From NCBI RefSeq assembly GCF_001513975.1, contig NZ_KQ947989.1, forward strand, positions 496,001-560,000: DNA of 64,000 bases, read 5' to 3'. Shown piece after piece: positions 23,726-32,926 of the stretch; position 1 is the stretch's first letter, and each line of letters opens with the position of its first letter. Source of the DNA: Streptomyces curacoi (lineage in GTDB: Bacteria; Actinomycetota; Actinomycetes; Streptomycetales; Streptomycetaceae). The position numbers and the translations under genes were made by a program. The notes under the pieces are model-generated. The model did no database searches. It was not told the DNA's origin and worked only from the letters and a program-made list of their open reading frames with translations.

Positions 23726-26116
23726 ATGGAAAACACACCGCGGTTCGTCGTCGTCACCGTCGGCAAACGCCCCGGCTTCCACTCAGCGGTGCGTGACGCG
23801 CTCACCGACCTGGTCAGGGACTCCGGCCGCGCACTGTCGGACACCGCGCCCGACGAGCCCCGCACCGGCGCGATACGGACACCCGCCTACACGGACCTGC
23901 TGACCAAGGCACGGCGCTTTCTCGCCCTGGCCCTGCCGCACGCGGCGATCCGGCTCGTCAGCGCCGACAGCGCGCCGCAGGCCGCCCGGGCGCTGGAGGA
24001 CCGGGCGGCCGGGCCCGATGCCGCCCCGCCGCTGATGTTCGTCGACGCGGCGGGGGCCGGCCTCGGGACCGAGCCGCTCGACGCCGACGTCAGCGAGGCC
24101 TTCGGCGCCCTGCCGAGCCGGAACGTCGCCGTGTACACCGAGGGCCCGCACCCCGGGGTGCAGATGGCCCGGCCGTACGAGGTGCTGCGCCTGCCAGAGG
24201 AGCCCTGGGTGCTCACCGCCGACGTGGTGCGCCGGTTCACCGACCACGTCCAGCACCATCACGGCCGTACGGCCCTGCGGTCCGTCTCCCGCACCGGGCC
24301 CCCGGCGCTCGCGGCCGCGCTGCACGGCTTCCTCACCGAGCGGGCCGGCGACCGCTGGGGCCTGCACTACTTCACCGGTTCGGTCGTCTCGGGCCTGATC
24401 ACCGAACTCGACCGCCTCGCCGCGGCCGGCGGCAACCCCGTGCTGCGCGGCCCCAGCGAGCACAGTCTCGCCTGCGGGGCGCTGGCCCGCTGGCAGCTGG
24501 ACGCGGCGCCCTTCGTGATCGTGGTGACCAGTGGAATGGTCGACGAGTTCCGGGGCACGCTGGCCAATCTGCGGCAGGCGCGGGCGCGCGGCTTCCTCGT
24601 CTGCGCCGATTCCCCGCGGGGCGCCTGGTTTCCGTTGCAGGGCACGGTGCATGCGGCCGAGGACTCCCGCGCGGTGCTCGCGGCACGCCGTATCCCGTAC
24701 GTGTACCTGGAGGACCCGGCCACCCTGCAACGGGACCTGACGGCCGCCTTCGCCGCGTACGACGAGGAGCGCGGCCCGGTCGTCCTGCTCGCCACGCCCT
24801 CGGTCCTCGCCTCCGCCGCGCCCCTCGCCATCGAGGCACCTCGCCGCCCGCGCCCCGTCCTCCAGGTCCGGGACGACCAGCTCGCCCCGGTCGTGGACCT
24901 CGTCAACTCCGGCCCCGCGCGGCTGCTGTGGCAGTGCGGTCCGCTCGACGGCGCGGAGTCCGGCCTCGTCCACGACATCGCGGCGCGCGCGGGCATCGCC
25001 CTGGCCGACTCGCCGATCCACCCCGGCAGTGTGAGCGGTTACCGCGACGGCCGGAAGGTGACGGAGTACCTGGGTCTGCTCGCCCTGTACGGCTACTCGG
25101 CCCGCGTCCACTCCTATCTGCACCGGGGCGGGCGGCTGCGCCCGCGCGCCGACCAGGCCGTGCTCTTCCTCAAGAGCCGTGCCGGCGAGGTGTCCACGCC
25201 GTTCTCGCCGCGCGCCCTGGCCCGTGGCCTGCGCATCGCCCAGGTCACCAGCGAGGCGGCGCACCTGGCGCCCTTCACCGACCATCCGGTGCACGCCGAG
25301 GCCCTGCCGTTCCTGCGCGCGCTGCGCGAACGCCTCGACGTCGACGAGGAGTTGCGCTCGCGACGGCGGGCCGCCCTGGCCGAGGCCCGGCACAGCCCGG
25401 ACGACGCCGTGCACGCCCTGCCCGTCCTGCCGATGTCCGCCAACTACTTCTTCCACCGGCTGGGCGGCGTGCTGGAGGAGCTGATCACCACGCGGGGCTA
25501 CACCTACACCGGTGTGTTCGACGCCGGGCGCGGCGGCATGTCGGCCATGCGCAACCTGCCCCGGACCGGGCCGGGTTTCTCCGGGTGGTACGGGCGGGCC
25601 CTGATGGGCGACGCGCTGCAGGCCGTGCCCGCGGTGGCGCTCACCCGGGACGACAACGTCCTCGCCTTCGTCGGTGACGGCGCCTCGGCCCTCGTACCCG
25701 ACATCGTGCCGACCCTCGTCCAACAGGTGTGCGGGTACGGGCAGCGGCTGCGCCGCAATCTGACCGTCTTCCGGCTCATCGACGGCGGCCTGTCCATGAT
25801 CCGCTCCTACGACGAGGGCCGCGCGGGCAACGGGCTGCACCGCCAGAACCAGGTGCTGACCCTCCTCGACCCGGAGTGGACCCGGGACTTCGGCCGCGTC
25901 ACCGTCCGGCACCGGCATGTCCGGGACGTCTCACCCGACCGGCTGCGGGACTGGCTGACGCGGCCGGCCACGGTCAACGTCTGCTCGGTCCCGCTGTCCC
26001 ACAACAACGAGGGCGACGGCCTGAGTCCGCTGTCCTGTCTGGGCTGGCAGCGCGACGAACTCTCCCCGCTCGCCCTGCCCTCGCCGCGGTCCGCAGCGCC
26101 CACCGACCGCTTCTGA
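23726..26116 (+). CDS. PigD/SeAAS-like thiamine-diphosphate enzyme (putative Stetter-type ligase)
   Basis: A 796-residue ThDP enzyme. GPSEHSLACGA holds the likely cofactor-activating Glu (about residue 245), and the ThDP/metal motif is GDGASALVPDI (about 650) through RRNLTVFRLIDGG. The length, the unusual N-terminus and the ADSPRGAWFPLQGT region fit the PigD group, whose characterised members (PigD and SeAAS) add the acetyl unit of pyruvate to alpha,beta-unsaturated carbonyls, better than acetolactate synthase (about 560-620). It is 29 bp upstream of a PigE-like fusion gene, the same partner as in prodigiosin pyrrole synthesis. It probably makes a 3-acetyl aldehyde or related 1,4-dicarbonyl (inference). 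The ATG lacks a clear ribosome site. Confidence 0.8.
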   Translation: MENTPRFVVVTVGKRPGFHSAVRDALTDLVRDSGRALSDTAPDEPRTGAIRTPAYTDLLTKARRFLALALPHAAIRLVSADSAPQAARALEDRAAGPDAAPPLMFVDAAGAGLGTEPLDADVSEAFGALPSRNVAVYTEGPHPGVQMARPYEVLRLPEEPWVLTADVVRRFTDHVQHHHGRTALRSVSRTGPPALAAALHGFLTERAGDRWGLHYFTGSVVSGLITELDRLAAAGGNPVLRGPSEHSLACGALARWQLDAAPFVIVVTSGMVDEFRGTLANLRQARARGFLVCADSPRGAWFPLQGTVHAAEDSRAVLAARRIPYVYLEDPATLQRDLTAAFAAYDEERGPVVLLATPSVLASAAPLAIEAPRRPRPVLQVRDDQLAPVVDLVNSGPARLLWQCGPLDGAESGLVHDIAARAGIALADSPIHPGSVSGYRDGRKVTEYLGLLALYGYSARVHSYLHRGGRLRPRADQAVLFLKSRAGEVSTPFSPRALARGLRIAQVTSEAAHLAPFTDHPVHAEALPFLRALRERLDVDEELRSRRRAALAEARHSPDDAVHALPVLPMSANYFFHRLGGVLEELITTRGYTYTGVFDAGRGGMSAMRNLPRTGPGFSGWYGRALMGDALQAVPAVALTRDDNVLAFVGDGASALVPDIVPTLVQQVCGYGQRLRRNLTVFRLIDGGLSMIRSYDEGRAGNGLHRQNQVLTLLDPEWTRDFGRVTVRHRHVRDVSPDRLRDWLTRPATVNVCSVPLSHNNEGDGLSPLSCLGWQRDELSPLALPSPRSAAPTDRF

Positions 26117-26145
26117 GTCCGGCTCCTCTCCCCCGGAGGCACAGC

Positions 26146-28674
26146 TTGTCCCCCACGGCGAACTCCCCCGTCCCCTTCGGCTTCCTCGCCCATGCCGCGA
26201 CCACCGGCCACCGCAACCAGGTCCGCGCCCTGGACCTCTTCGGCCGCCTCCTGGACGACCACACCGGCACCGCCCGCGAGCCCGGCGGGCGCCACAGCGT
26301 CCGCATGCCGCTGATCACCTCGGTCACCTCGCCGACCGGCGCCCGCTGCACCGGCGAGGTGCGCTCCTTGCCGTACACCGCCGGGCAGTTGATCGGCCGC
26401 CCGGCCACCGCCCGCGAACTGGTCGCGGCCGAGGCCGCCCGGCTGCGGGACGCGGGCGCGCGGCTGATCGGTCTCGGCGGTGCCACCTCGATCGTCGGCG
26501 ACCGAGGGGTGTGGACGGCCGGGCAGGTCGGTACGGCGGTGACCAGCGGCAACTGTCTGACGGCGTACGCCGCCCACCACGAACTGCGCCATGCCGTAAG
26601 GCTGTTGGAGCAGCGGCCGGAGGAGACCCGGGTGGCCGTGGTGGGCTATCCCGGCTCGATCGCGCTGGCCGTCGCGAAGCTGCTGCTGGCCGACGGCTTC
26701 GAACTGGACCTGGTGTGCCGGCGCGGCAAGCGTGCCCCCGCGGCGCTGCTCGCCCATCTCGCCACCGAGGACCACGGTCGCGTACGCCTCGTCGACCACC
26801 TGGACCAGCTCACCCCGCAGACCAGGCTCTTCGTCAGCGCCTCCTCGGTCGGCGGCCTGGTGGAGCCCGACCGGCTGCCGCCGGGTTCGGTGGTGGTCGA
26901 TGTGGCGCTGCCCCGCGACGTGACCGCGCCGCCGCGGGACGCGGGTGAGGTGCTCGTCGTCGACGGCGGCCTGGTCAGCGGCTCCGCGCGGGTCGTCATC
27001 GGCGACGGCGGCCTGCCCGGCCCGACCCGGCAGCTGAACGGCTGTCTCGCCGAGACACTCGTCCTCGCGCTGGAGGGGCGCGCGGAGTCGTTCTCGCTGG
27101 GCCGGGAGCTGCCCCTGGAGCGCGTCCGCACGATCGGCGCCCTGGCGGCCCGGCACGGTTTCACTCCCCTCCCGCTCGCCTCCTTCGGCCGTACGGTCCC
27201 CGACGAGGAGGTGCTGCGGCTGGCCCGCCACCATCGCCCGGCCCCTCGGGCGGCGTCCGCGTCCGCCGTGACCAGACGCCGGTTCACCGAGCACGTCAAC
27301 CCGCCCATGGCCCGCCTCTTCGGCGCGCACGGCCTGGACCGGGTGTTCACCGGCGGCCGGGGCTGCACGCTGATCGCCGAGGACGGCAGCGAGCACCTCG
27401 ACTTCGTCGCCGGGTACGGCTCCCTCAACCTCGGCCACAACCACCCGGTGGTCACCGGGCGGTTGCGCGAGTTCCTCGACCGTGGCTCGCCGAGCTTCGT
27501 GCAGTACGTCTCGATGCCGGAGCAGACCGCCGAACTGGCCGAGCGGCTCAGTGCCCTCGCCCCCGGGCGTCCGGAGCGGGTGTACTTCGGCAGCTCCGGC
27601 GCCGAGGCGGTGGAGGCCGCGCTGAAGCTGGCCCGCGCCGCGACCGGCCGCAGCCGCCTGGTGCACACCGGCAACGGCTTCCACGGCAAGACCTTCGGTG
27701 CCTTGTCCGTGACCGGCCGCGACCGGCTCCGGGCGCCGTTCGGGCCGTTGCTGCCCGACACGGTGGCGGTGCCGTACGGGGATCTGGAGGCGCTGGAGGC
27801 CGTGATCGAGAAGGCGGCGGCGTTCGTCGTGGAGCCGGTGCAGGGCGAGGGCGGGGTCGTGCTGCCGCCGCCCGGTTATCTCTCGGCGGCGCGGGAACTG
27901 TGCCGACGGGCCGGGGCGGTGTTCGTCCTCGACGAGATCCAGACCGGGCTCGGCCGTACCGGACGGCTCTTCGCCGCCGAGCACGACGGCCTGGAACCGG
28001 ATGTGATCTGCCTGGCCAAGTCGCTCTCCGGCGGCCTGGTGCCGCTCTCGGCGACCCTGTGCCGGGCCGATGTGTGGGACGCCGCGTACGGCGGCACCGA
28101 GCGGGCCCTGCTGCACTCGTCGACGTTCGGCGGCGGCAACTTCGCGGCGACGGCGGGCCTGGCCACCCTGGACGTGCTCGGCGCCGAACGGCTGCCGGAG
28201 CACGCGCACGAGGTCGGTGAGCATCTGCGGGCCTCGCTGCGGAAGGCGTGTGCGCCGTACGGCTTCGTCAAGGACATCCGGGGCATCGGTCTGATGACGG
28301 CCGTCGAGTTCGACGGCGACTTCTCGGGAGCGGTCGCCTCCCTCGCCGACGAACTGCTCACCCGCCTCCCGGGCGACCTGCGCACGCTCGCCGACTGGCT
28401 GCCGGACGACCTGCGGGCGGCGCTGGCCCGCGCGGGCGAGGCCGTGGAGTCGACCCTGGGGGACCTGCTGTGCCTGCGGTTCGTGGCGGCGCTCGCCCGC
28501 GACCACCGCATCCTCACCTTCGTCACGGCGAACCGCACCCGCGTCCTGCGCGTCCAGCCGCCGCTGGTGCTCTCCCGTGCCGAGGCCGACCGGTTCGTCG
28601 AGGGCGTCGAGGCGGTCTGTCACGGCCTGGCGCTCCACGCGGACCTGGACGCCTGGCGCCCGTCCACGCACTGA
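26146..28674 (+). CDS. PigE-like fusion: acyl-ACP reductase domain plus class III aminotransferase
   Basis: An 842-residue two-domain protein. Residues 1 to about 375 resemble long-chain acyl-ACP reductases: GLGGATSIV, VTSGNCLTAYAA, the nucleotide loop AVVGYPGSIALAVAKLL, and NGCLAETLVLALEG with Cys300 at the place of the catalytic Cys, then RTIGALAARHGFTPLPL. From about 380 a class III PLP aminotransferase follows, with SSGAEAVEAALKLARAATG, FHGKTFGALSVTG, DEIQTGLGRTGRLF and AKSLSGGLVPL holding the PLP lysine. The overall length and domain order match PigE. The protein would reduce a carrier-bound acyl chain to an aldehyde and aminate it. The TTG start is well supported by GGAGG six bases upstream. 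Domain assignment is sure; the exact reaction is inferred. Confidence 0.85.
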   Translation: MSPTANSPVPFGFLAHAATTGHRNQVRALDLFGRLLDDHTGTAREPGGRHSVRMPLITSVTSPTGARCTGEVRSLPYTAGQLIGRPATARELVAAEAARLRDAGARLIGLGGATSIVGDRGVWTAGQVGTAVTSGNCLTAYAAHHELRHAVRLLEQRPEETRVAVVGYPGSIALAVAKLLLADGFELDLVCRRGKRAPAALLAHLATEDHGRVRLVDHLDQLTPQTRLFVSASSVGGLVEPDRLPPGSVVVDVALPRDVTAPPRDAGEVLVVDGGLVSGSARVVIGDGGLPGPTRQLNGCLAETLVLALEGRAESFSLGRELPLERVRTIGALAARHGFTPLPLASFGRTVPDEEVLRLARHHRPAPRAASASAVTRRRFTEHVNPPMARLFGAHGLDRVFTGGRGCTLIAEDGSEHLDFVAGYGSLNLGHNHPVVTGRLREFLDRGSPSFVQYVSMPEQTAELAERLSALAPGRPERVYFGSSGAEAVEAALKLARAATGRSRLVHTGNGFHGKTFGALSVTGRDRLRAPFGPLLPDTVAVPYGDLEALEAVIEKAAAFVVEPVQGEGGVVLPPPGYLSAARELCRRAGAVFVLDEIQTGLGRTGRLFAAEHDGLEPDVICLAKSLSGGLVPLSATLCRADVWDAAYGGTERALLHSSTFGGGNFAATAGLATLDVLGAERLPEHAHEVGEHLRASLRKACAPYGFVKDIRGIGLMTAVEFDGDFSGAVASLADELLTRLPGDLRTLADWLPDDLRAALARAGEAVESTLGDLLCLRFVAALARDHRILTFVTANRTRVLRVQPPLVLSRAEADRFVEGVEAVCHGLALHADLDAWRPSTH

Positions 28675-28698
28675 TCCGACACCTTGGGGAGGACCCTC

Positions 28699-28968
28699 AT
28701 GAACAGCACCGCCCACCAGCACCTCGTCGACGTCCTGGCGGACCGCCTGGGCCTGGAGCCCGAGGAGCTCACGCCCGACGCCCGCTTCCGGGAGGACCTG
28801 GGCCTGGACTCGCTCGACCTGGTCGAGTTGGTCTCCGCGCTGGAGAACGAACTCGGCGTACCCGTGACCGACGAGGTCGCGCTGTCCCTCACCTCGCTGG
28901 GCGAGGTCGTCGCCCAGGTGGACGCGCTGCGCGCCACGGCCTCCCCGGCCGCGGAGCCGGCGGCATGA
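28699..28968 (+). CDS. Acyl carrier protein
   Basis: An 89-residue free-standing ACP with the phosphopantetheine site LGLDSLDLVEL (Ser near residue 37) and acidic helices. It is 24 bp downstream of the reductase-aminotransferase, with GGGGAGGA before the ATG, and overlaps the ketosynthase gene. It presumably carries the chain made by the ketosynthase and reduced by the PigE-like fusion. It is separate from the primary fatty-acid synthase ACP by context. Confidence 0.95.
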   Translation: MNSTAHQHLVDVLADRLGLEPEELTPDARFREDLGLDSLDLVELVSALENELGVPVTDEVALSLTSLGEVVAQVDALRATASPAAEPAA

Positions 28969-30200
28969 GCGGCCGCCGTGTGATGGTCACCGGGCTCGGC
29001 CCAGTGACCCCGGTGGGCGTCGGCGCCGAGGCGTTCCACGCGGGCCAGTTGGCGGGCCGCAGCGCCGTACGCCCCATCACCAGGTTCGACGCCTCGGACC
29101 TGCCGGTGCGGATCGCCGGTGAGGTGGACCTGCCCGAGGAGCTGCGGCCCGCCCGGCGGGAGGCGGCCGTGACCGACCGCGTCACGCACCTCGCGGCGGC
29201 AGCGGCCGAACTGGCCCTGCGGGACGCCGGGTTGGACCCGGCCACGGCCGACGGGACCCGGGTGGGCGTGGTGCTCGGCACCGGCTGCGGGGGCACCGAG
29301 GCCTACCGCGACGGCGCTGTGGCCCTGACGCGGCGGGGCCCGAACGGGATCGGCGCGCGCTATGTCCCGACGTCGATGCACAACGCCTCCGCCGCCTGGC
29401 TCGCCATCCGCCACGGCTTCTCGGGGCCCGTCACCACCACGGTCACCGCCTGTGCCGGCGGGGCGGACGCCCTGGTGGCCGCGCACCAGATGATCGCCTC
29501 GGGCGAGGCGGACGTCGTGCTCGCCGGCGGAGCCGAGGCCCCGGTGACCGATCTGATGGTGAGCGGCTTCGCCAGGATGCGGGCGCTGTCCACCCGCAAC
29601 GACGAACCCGAGCGGGCGAGCCGCCCGTTCGGCGCGGACCGTGCGGGCTTCGTGCTGAGCGAGGGCGCGGCCGTCCTGGTCCTGGAGTCGGCCGAGCACG
29701 CCCGGGCGCGGGGCGCGCGCCCGCTGGCCGAGTTGCGCGGCTACGGCCGTACCGGCGACGCCCACCACATCGTGGCGCCCCGCCCGGACGGCTCCGCCGC
29801 CGCCCGCGCGGTGACCGTCGCGCTGCGCTCGGCGGGGCTCGCGCCCGAGGAGATCTCCCACGTCAACGCGCACGGCACGGGGACCGTGCGCAACGACGCC
29901 GCCGAGGCCGCCGCCCTCCGGGCCGCCCTGGGCCGGCTCGCCCTGCGCGTCCCGGTGACGGCCACCAAGTCCCTGACGGGCCACAGCCTCGGCGCGGCCG
30001 GGGCCGTCGAGGCGGTGGCGGCCGTGCAGACGCTGACGCACCAGGTGGTCCCGCCCACCGCCAACCTCGACCGGCCGGACCCGGCGATCGGCCTGGACGT
30101 GGTCCGTCATGAGCCCCGGGACACCAGCGTGTCGGCCGTGCTGTCCAACTCCTTCGCCTTCGGCGGCCACAACGTGGCCCTGGTCCTGACCCTGCCCTGA
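28965..30200 (+). CDS. Beta-ketoacyl-ACP synthase, FabF type
   Basis: A 411-residue condensing enzyme with the full catalytic triad: Cys in VTACAGGADAL, His in NAHGTGT and His in TGHSLGAAG. The wording places it with KAS II (FabF) and related type II PKS-like synthases rather than FabH. It overlaps the ACP gene (ATGA). No ketoreductase, dehydratase or acyltransferase is nearby, so the cluster would depend on the cell's general fatty-acid enzymes for the remaining steps. Last gene of the rightward operon. Confidence 0.93.
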   Translation: MSGRRVMVTGLGPVTPVGVGAEAFHAGQLAGRSAVRPITRFDASDLPVRIAGEVDLPEELRPARREAAVTDRVTHLAAAAAELALRDAGLDPATADGTRVGVVLGTGCGGTEAYRDGAVALTRRGPNGIGARYVPTSMHNASAAWLAIRHGFSGPVTTTVTACAGGADALVAAHQMIASGEADVVLAGGAEAPVTDLMVSGFARMRALSTRNDEPERASRPFGADRAGFVLSEGAAVLVLESAEHARARGARPLAELRGYGRTGDAHHIVAPRPDGSAAARAVTVALRSAGLAPEEISHVNAHGTGTVRNDAAEAAALRAALGRLALRVPVTATKSLTGHSLGAAGAVEAVAAVQTLTHQVVPPTANLDRPDPAIGLDVVRHEPRDTSVSAVLSNSFAFGGHNVALVLTLP

Positions 30201-30221
30201 CCACCGGGCGTCCGCCCCCGG

Positions 30222-31460
30222 CTACTGGCCCAGGGGCGTCGGTGGAGTGGTCGCGGTGTCGGGGAGGGGGGTGGTGGGGACCGGAGGGCGTGCGGGGGCG
30301 GCCCGTTCCCTCGTCAGGGCGTTGATGACCCTGCGGGCCAGGAGGGGGTCGGCCGGCAGGGTGTGGGCGGCGAACCAGCGGGCGGCCGAGGGGTCGGGGG
30401 ACGGTTCGGCGAACTCGGCGCCCGCGTAGTCGTCGAGGGGCGGGTCGTAGACGTAGCCCGCGACCATGCCGTGGTTCACCAGACGTTCCAGGAGAGCGTC
30501 GCGGTCATGGACCAGCAGCGGCACCCGGAACAGGGACGGCGGGCTGTCGGAGGCGGCCCCCTCGCGCAGTGCCGGGGTGGCCCAGGCGGTGCCCGACAGC
30601 AGCGCGACACCGGCCCGGCGCCGGGCGAGGTCGCCGTCGAGCAGGGCCATCCGCCACTCCAGCTGCCCCCGGACGAAGGCCCCGTGGCGGGAGCGGAAGC
30701 CGTGCAGGTCGACCCGTACCCAGGGCTCGTACGCGGTGAGGCTCGGCGCCTGGCGGGCGCTGCCGGCGAGGCGGGGGGCGTGCAGGGCCATGCGGAAGTC
30801 GTCGCGTTCCAGCAGCCCGAGGCGCTGCATCGTGTGCCAGACCGGACGCACCAGATGGAGGGTGCGCACGGTGGACCGGGCCAGCGGGCGCAGCGTGGTG
30901 GCCAGGTCGGCGCGCAGGCGGCGCGGCGTCAGCAGATCGTCGCGCAGCAGCTCCAGCTCCCGGCGGGTGCGCGCGCCGTCGACGGCGAGGAAACCGCCGG
31001 CCGTCGCCGCCACGTGCTTGGACAGGCTGAACGCCGCCGCCGTCCCGAAGGTCCCGATCGGCTGCCCGTCCACATGGGTACCGATGGCGTGCGCCGCGTC
31101 CTCGATCAGGGGGATCCCCAACTGGTCGCAGCGGCGGCGCAGTTCGACGACGCGGTCGGGGATGCCGTACAGGTTCGTGGTGAGGACGGCGTCCACGTTC
31201 CGCCACATGGACTCCGGTACGGCGGCCGGGTCGATGTTGCCGTCCCACGGGGACACGGGCGCTTGGACGGGGCGCAGTCCGGCCGCGAGGACGACGAAGA
31301 GGATCACGTCGTCGTTCACCGGGGACATCAGCACCCGTGCGCCCGGCCGGCACCAGCGCCGCAGCGCCAGATAGAGGGCGAGTCGGGCGGAGGGCGTGTA
31401 GACGCATTCGCGTCCGATGCGCCGTGTCATCATCGCGGCGAGCCGCGATCCGTACGGCAT
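30222..31460 (-). CDS. DegT/DnrJ/EryC1-family PLP aminotransferase-like protein
   Basis: A 412-residue fold-type I PLP protein. LIEDAAHAIGTHVDGQPIGTFG and FSLSKHVAATAGGFLAVD, the latter with the PLP Lys, are the typical DegT motifs. Members aminate nucleotide-linked keto-sugars or act as non-sugar aminotransferases or regulators; the C-terminal half here is divergent and rich in Pro/Thr at the end (PVPTTPLPDTATTPPTPLGQ). It converges on the ketosynthase gene with only 21 bp between and is followed upstream by a GNAT-like gene. GAGG lies about five bases before ATG 31460. Substrate unknown. Confidence 0.82.
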   Translation of the reverse strand: MPYGSRLAAMMTRRIGRECVYTPSARLALYLALRRWCRPGARVLMSPVNDDVILFVVLAAGLRPVQAPVSPWDGNIDPAAVPESMWRNVDAVLTTNLYGIPDRVVELRRRCDQLGIPLIEDAAHAIGTHVDGQPIGTFGTAAAFSLSKHVAATAGGFLAVDGARTRRELELLRDDLLTPRRLRADLATTLRPLARSTVRTLHLVRPVWHTMQRLGLLERDDFRMALHAPRLAGSARQAPSLTAYEPWVRVDLHGFRSRHGAFVRGQLEWRMALLDGDLARRRAGVALLSGTAWATPALREGAASDSPPSLFRVPLLVHDRDALLERLVNHGMVAGYVYDPPLDDYAGAEFAEPSPDPSAARWFAAHTLPADPLLARRVINALTRERAAPARPPVPTTPLPDTATTPPTPLGQ

Positions 31461-31623
31461 GGTCACCTCTTCCGTGGAAGGGTACGAAGACGGGTCGCCC
31501 GAGGCGGGCGGTGCGCGCTCGCGAGCGCCGGTCGAGGCAGTCGTACGGCCGGTTCGAGGCCGCGCAAGGCCGTGGACACGACGCCGTGCGCGACGCGTGA
31601 CCGTCGGCGGGAGTGGGCCCCGT

Positions 31624-32751
31624 TCAGCGGGCGCGGGCTCCCGGTCCTGCCGGGTGGGCCGGGCCGGAGGTGCGCAGCGTGCCGACGGTCTTCAGCAGCC
31701 GGTCGGCGGGCTCTCTCAGCCGGGGATGGGCCAGGACCGTGTTTCTCAGGCCGCGCACCGGTCTGCGCCACAGCCGGTGGGCGGTCGCCACCGGGTGCGG
31801 GCGGACCGCGAACCCTTCGGCCACGCGCAGTTCACGGGTCTTCAGCCAGTCCTTGTACTCCTTCTCGCCGCGCCCCATGTCCATGAGCGTCACGCCGTCG
31901 CGGCCCGCCGCCTCGGCCATCCGCAGATGCATCATCAGTCCCGGCGAGTAGTAGCCGAACTCGGGGTCGTAGGCGGTGAACCAGGCCGCGAACACCGTGC
32001 GCGACCGGGGCCCGAAGTGTGCGGCGACCGGGCGGTCACCGGCGTACACCACGGACAGGATGCCGGTGAAGTGCTCCTCGCGGACGTGGAAGAGGTGTTC
32101 CACCAGGTCGACGATCCACGGCTTGGAGAACCGGTCCATCCGCCCCGTCCTGCGGTACTGGGCGGACTTCCACCGCATGAGCGTGCGCAGCACGCGAGGG
32201 TCGCGCTCGTCGTACACGAACCGCACCTCGCCCAGGTCGCGGCCCAGGCGCCGCTCCTTCTTCAGCGTCGTCCTGGCCAGCCCGGGGTACGTCTGGCGCA
32301 GCCACTGCGGGTATTCGCCCTCGCCGGGCTTCAGATCGGCCACGGGAGAGGCGAAGGTCCCCGTGACATACCTGCGGAACGGCTTCTGTTCCTCGACCAG
32401 GTGGTCGAACTCGAAGACGGACAGCCCGCAGGCCCGCAGCAGTTCCCGGGTGTCCCAGCCGACCCCTGGCCGGTGCACCAGCGCCTGACAGTCGGACAGG
32501 CCCAGGCCGATGGCCCGGCCGACGCCGTACGCGTTGCGCTCGTAGGGGAGGAAGCCGACGGCCTCCCCGTTCTCGTGCAGGACCGCCACCCGCGCCCCGC
32601 CGCGGTGTCTGCCGACACCGATCGCGAACTCCGGCGCCAGGAAGGGGTTGGCGTAGTCGGGCGACTCGTCCATCGCCCGGTGCCAGGCCCGGCGCAGCGG
32701 CTCGCTCAGTTCCCCGGGTCTGTGAATCGTGATGGCGCTCATGGATCGCAT
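31624..32751 (-). CDS. GNAT-fold acyl or aminoacyl transferase (FemAB/BcsL-like)
   Basis: A 375-residue protein with two GNAT-like halves. The C-terminal half has GDRPVAAHFGPRSRTVFAAWFTAYDPEFGYYSPGLMMHLRMAEAA then DMGRGEKEYKDWL, the typical CelD/BcsL or FemAB-like acetyltransferase_6 pattern. Such proteins act on cell-surface polysaccharides or transfer aminoacyl groups. It is 163 bp upstream of the DegT gene on the same strand. A GAGAGG ribosome site supports ATG 32751. Its link to either neighbouring cluster is unproven. Confidence 0.8.
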   Translation of the reverse strand: MRSMSAITIHRPGELSEPLRRAWHRAMDESPDYANPFLAPEFAIGVGRHRGGARVAVLHENGEAVGFLPYERNAYGVGRAIGLGLSDCQALVHRPGVGWDTRELLRACGLSVFEFDHLVEEQKPFRRYVTGTFASPVADLKPGEGEYPQWLRQTYPGLARTTLKKERRLGRDLGEVRFVYDERDPRVLRTLMRWKSAQYRRTGRMDRFSKPWIVDLVEHLFHVREEHFTGILSVVYAGDRPVAAHFGPRSRTVFAAWFTAYDPEFGYYSPGLMMHLRMAEAAGRDGVTLMDMGRGEKEYKDWLKTRELRVAEGFAVRPHPVATAHRLWRRPVRGLRNTVLAHPRLREPADRLLKTVGTLRTSGPAHPAGPGARAR

Positions 32752-32926
32752 GGCGACCTCTCCCCCCAGAAATCCCCCCAAGGCGCACGCTTTCAGCGCC
32801 TCGCCGCATTTTCACCCATCTCGAACTCCGCGACGCGGCTCAAACGTCGCGAAACAGTACGCACGCTGTCAAGGCGGTGGAAGGAACCTTTAGCTGCGCT
32901 TGGTCCGGGGTCGCGCTGCGGTCCGG

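Noticed and set aside
23783..25918. Long minus-strand frame opposite the ThDP enzyme
   Set aside because: Shadow frame with no domain, rich in Gly/Gln/Arg; the plus strand has clear cofactor motifs.
23726..26116. Annotation as acetolactate synthase
   Set aside because: Protein is about 200 residues too long, N-terminus unlike IlvB, no small subunit nearby, and the neighbour is a PigE-like fusion.
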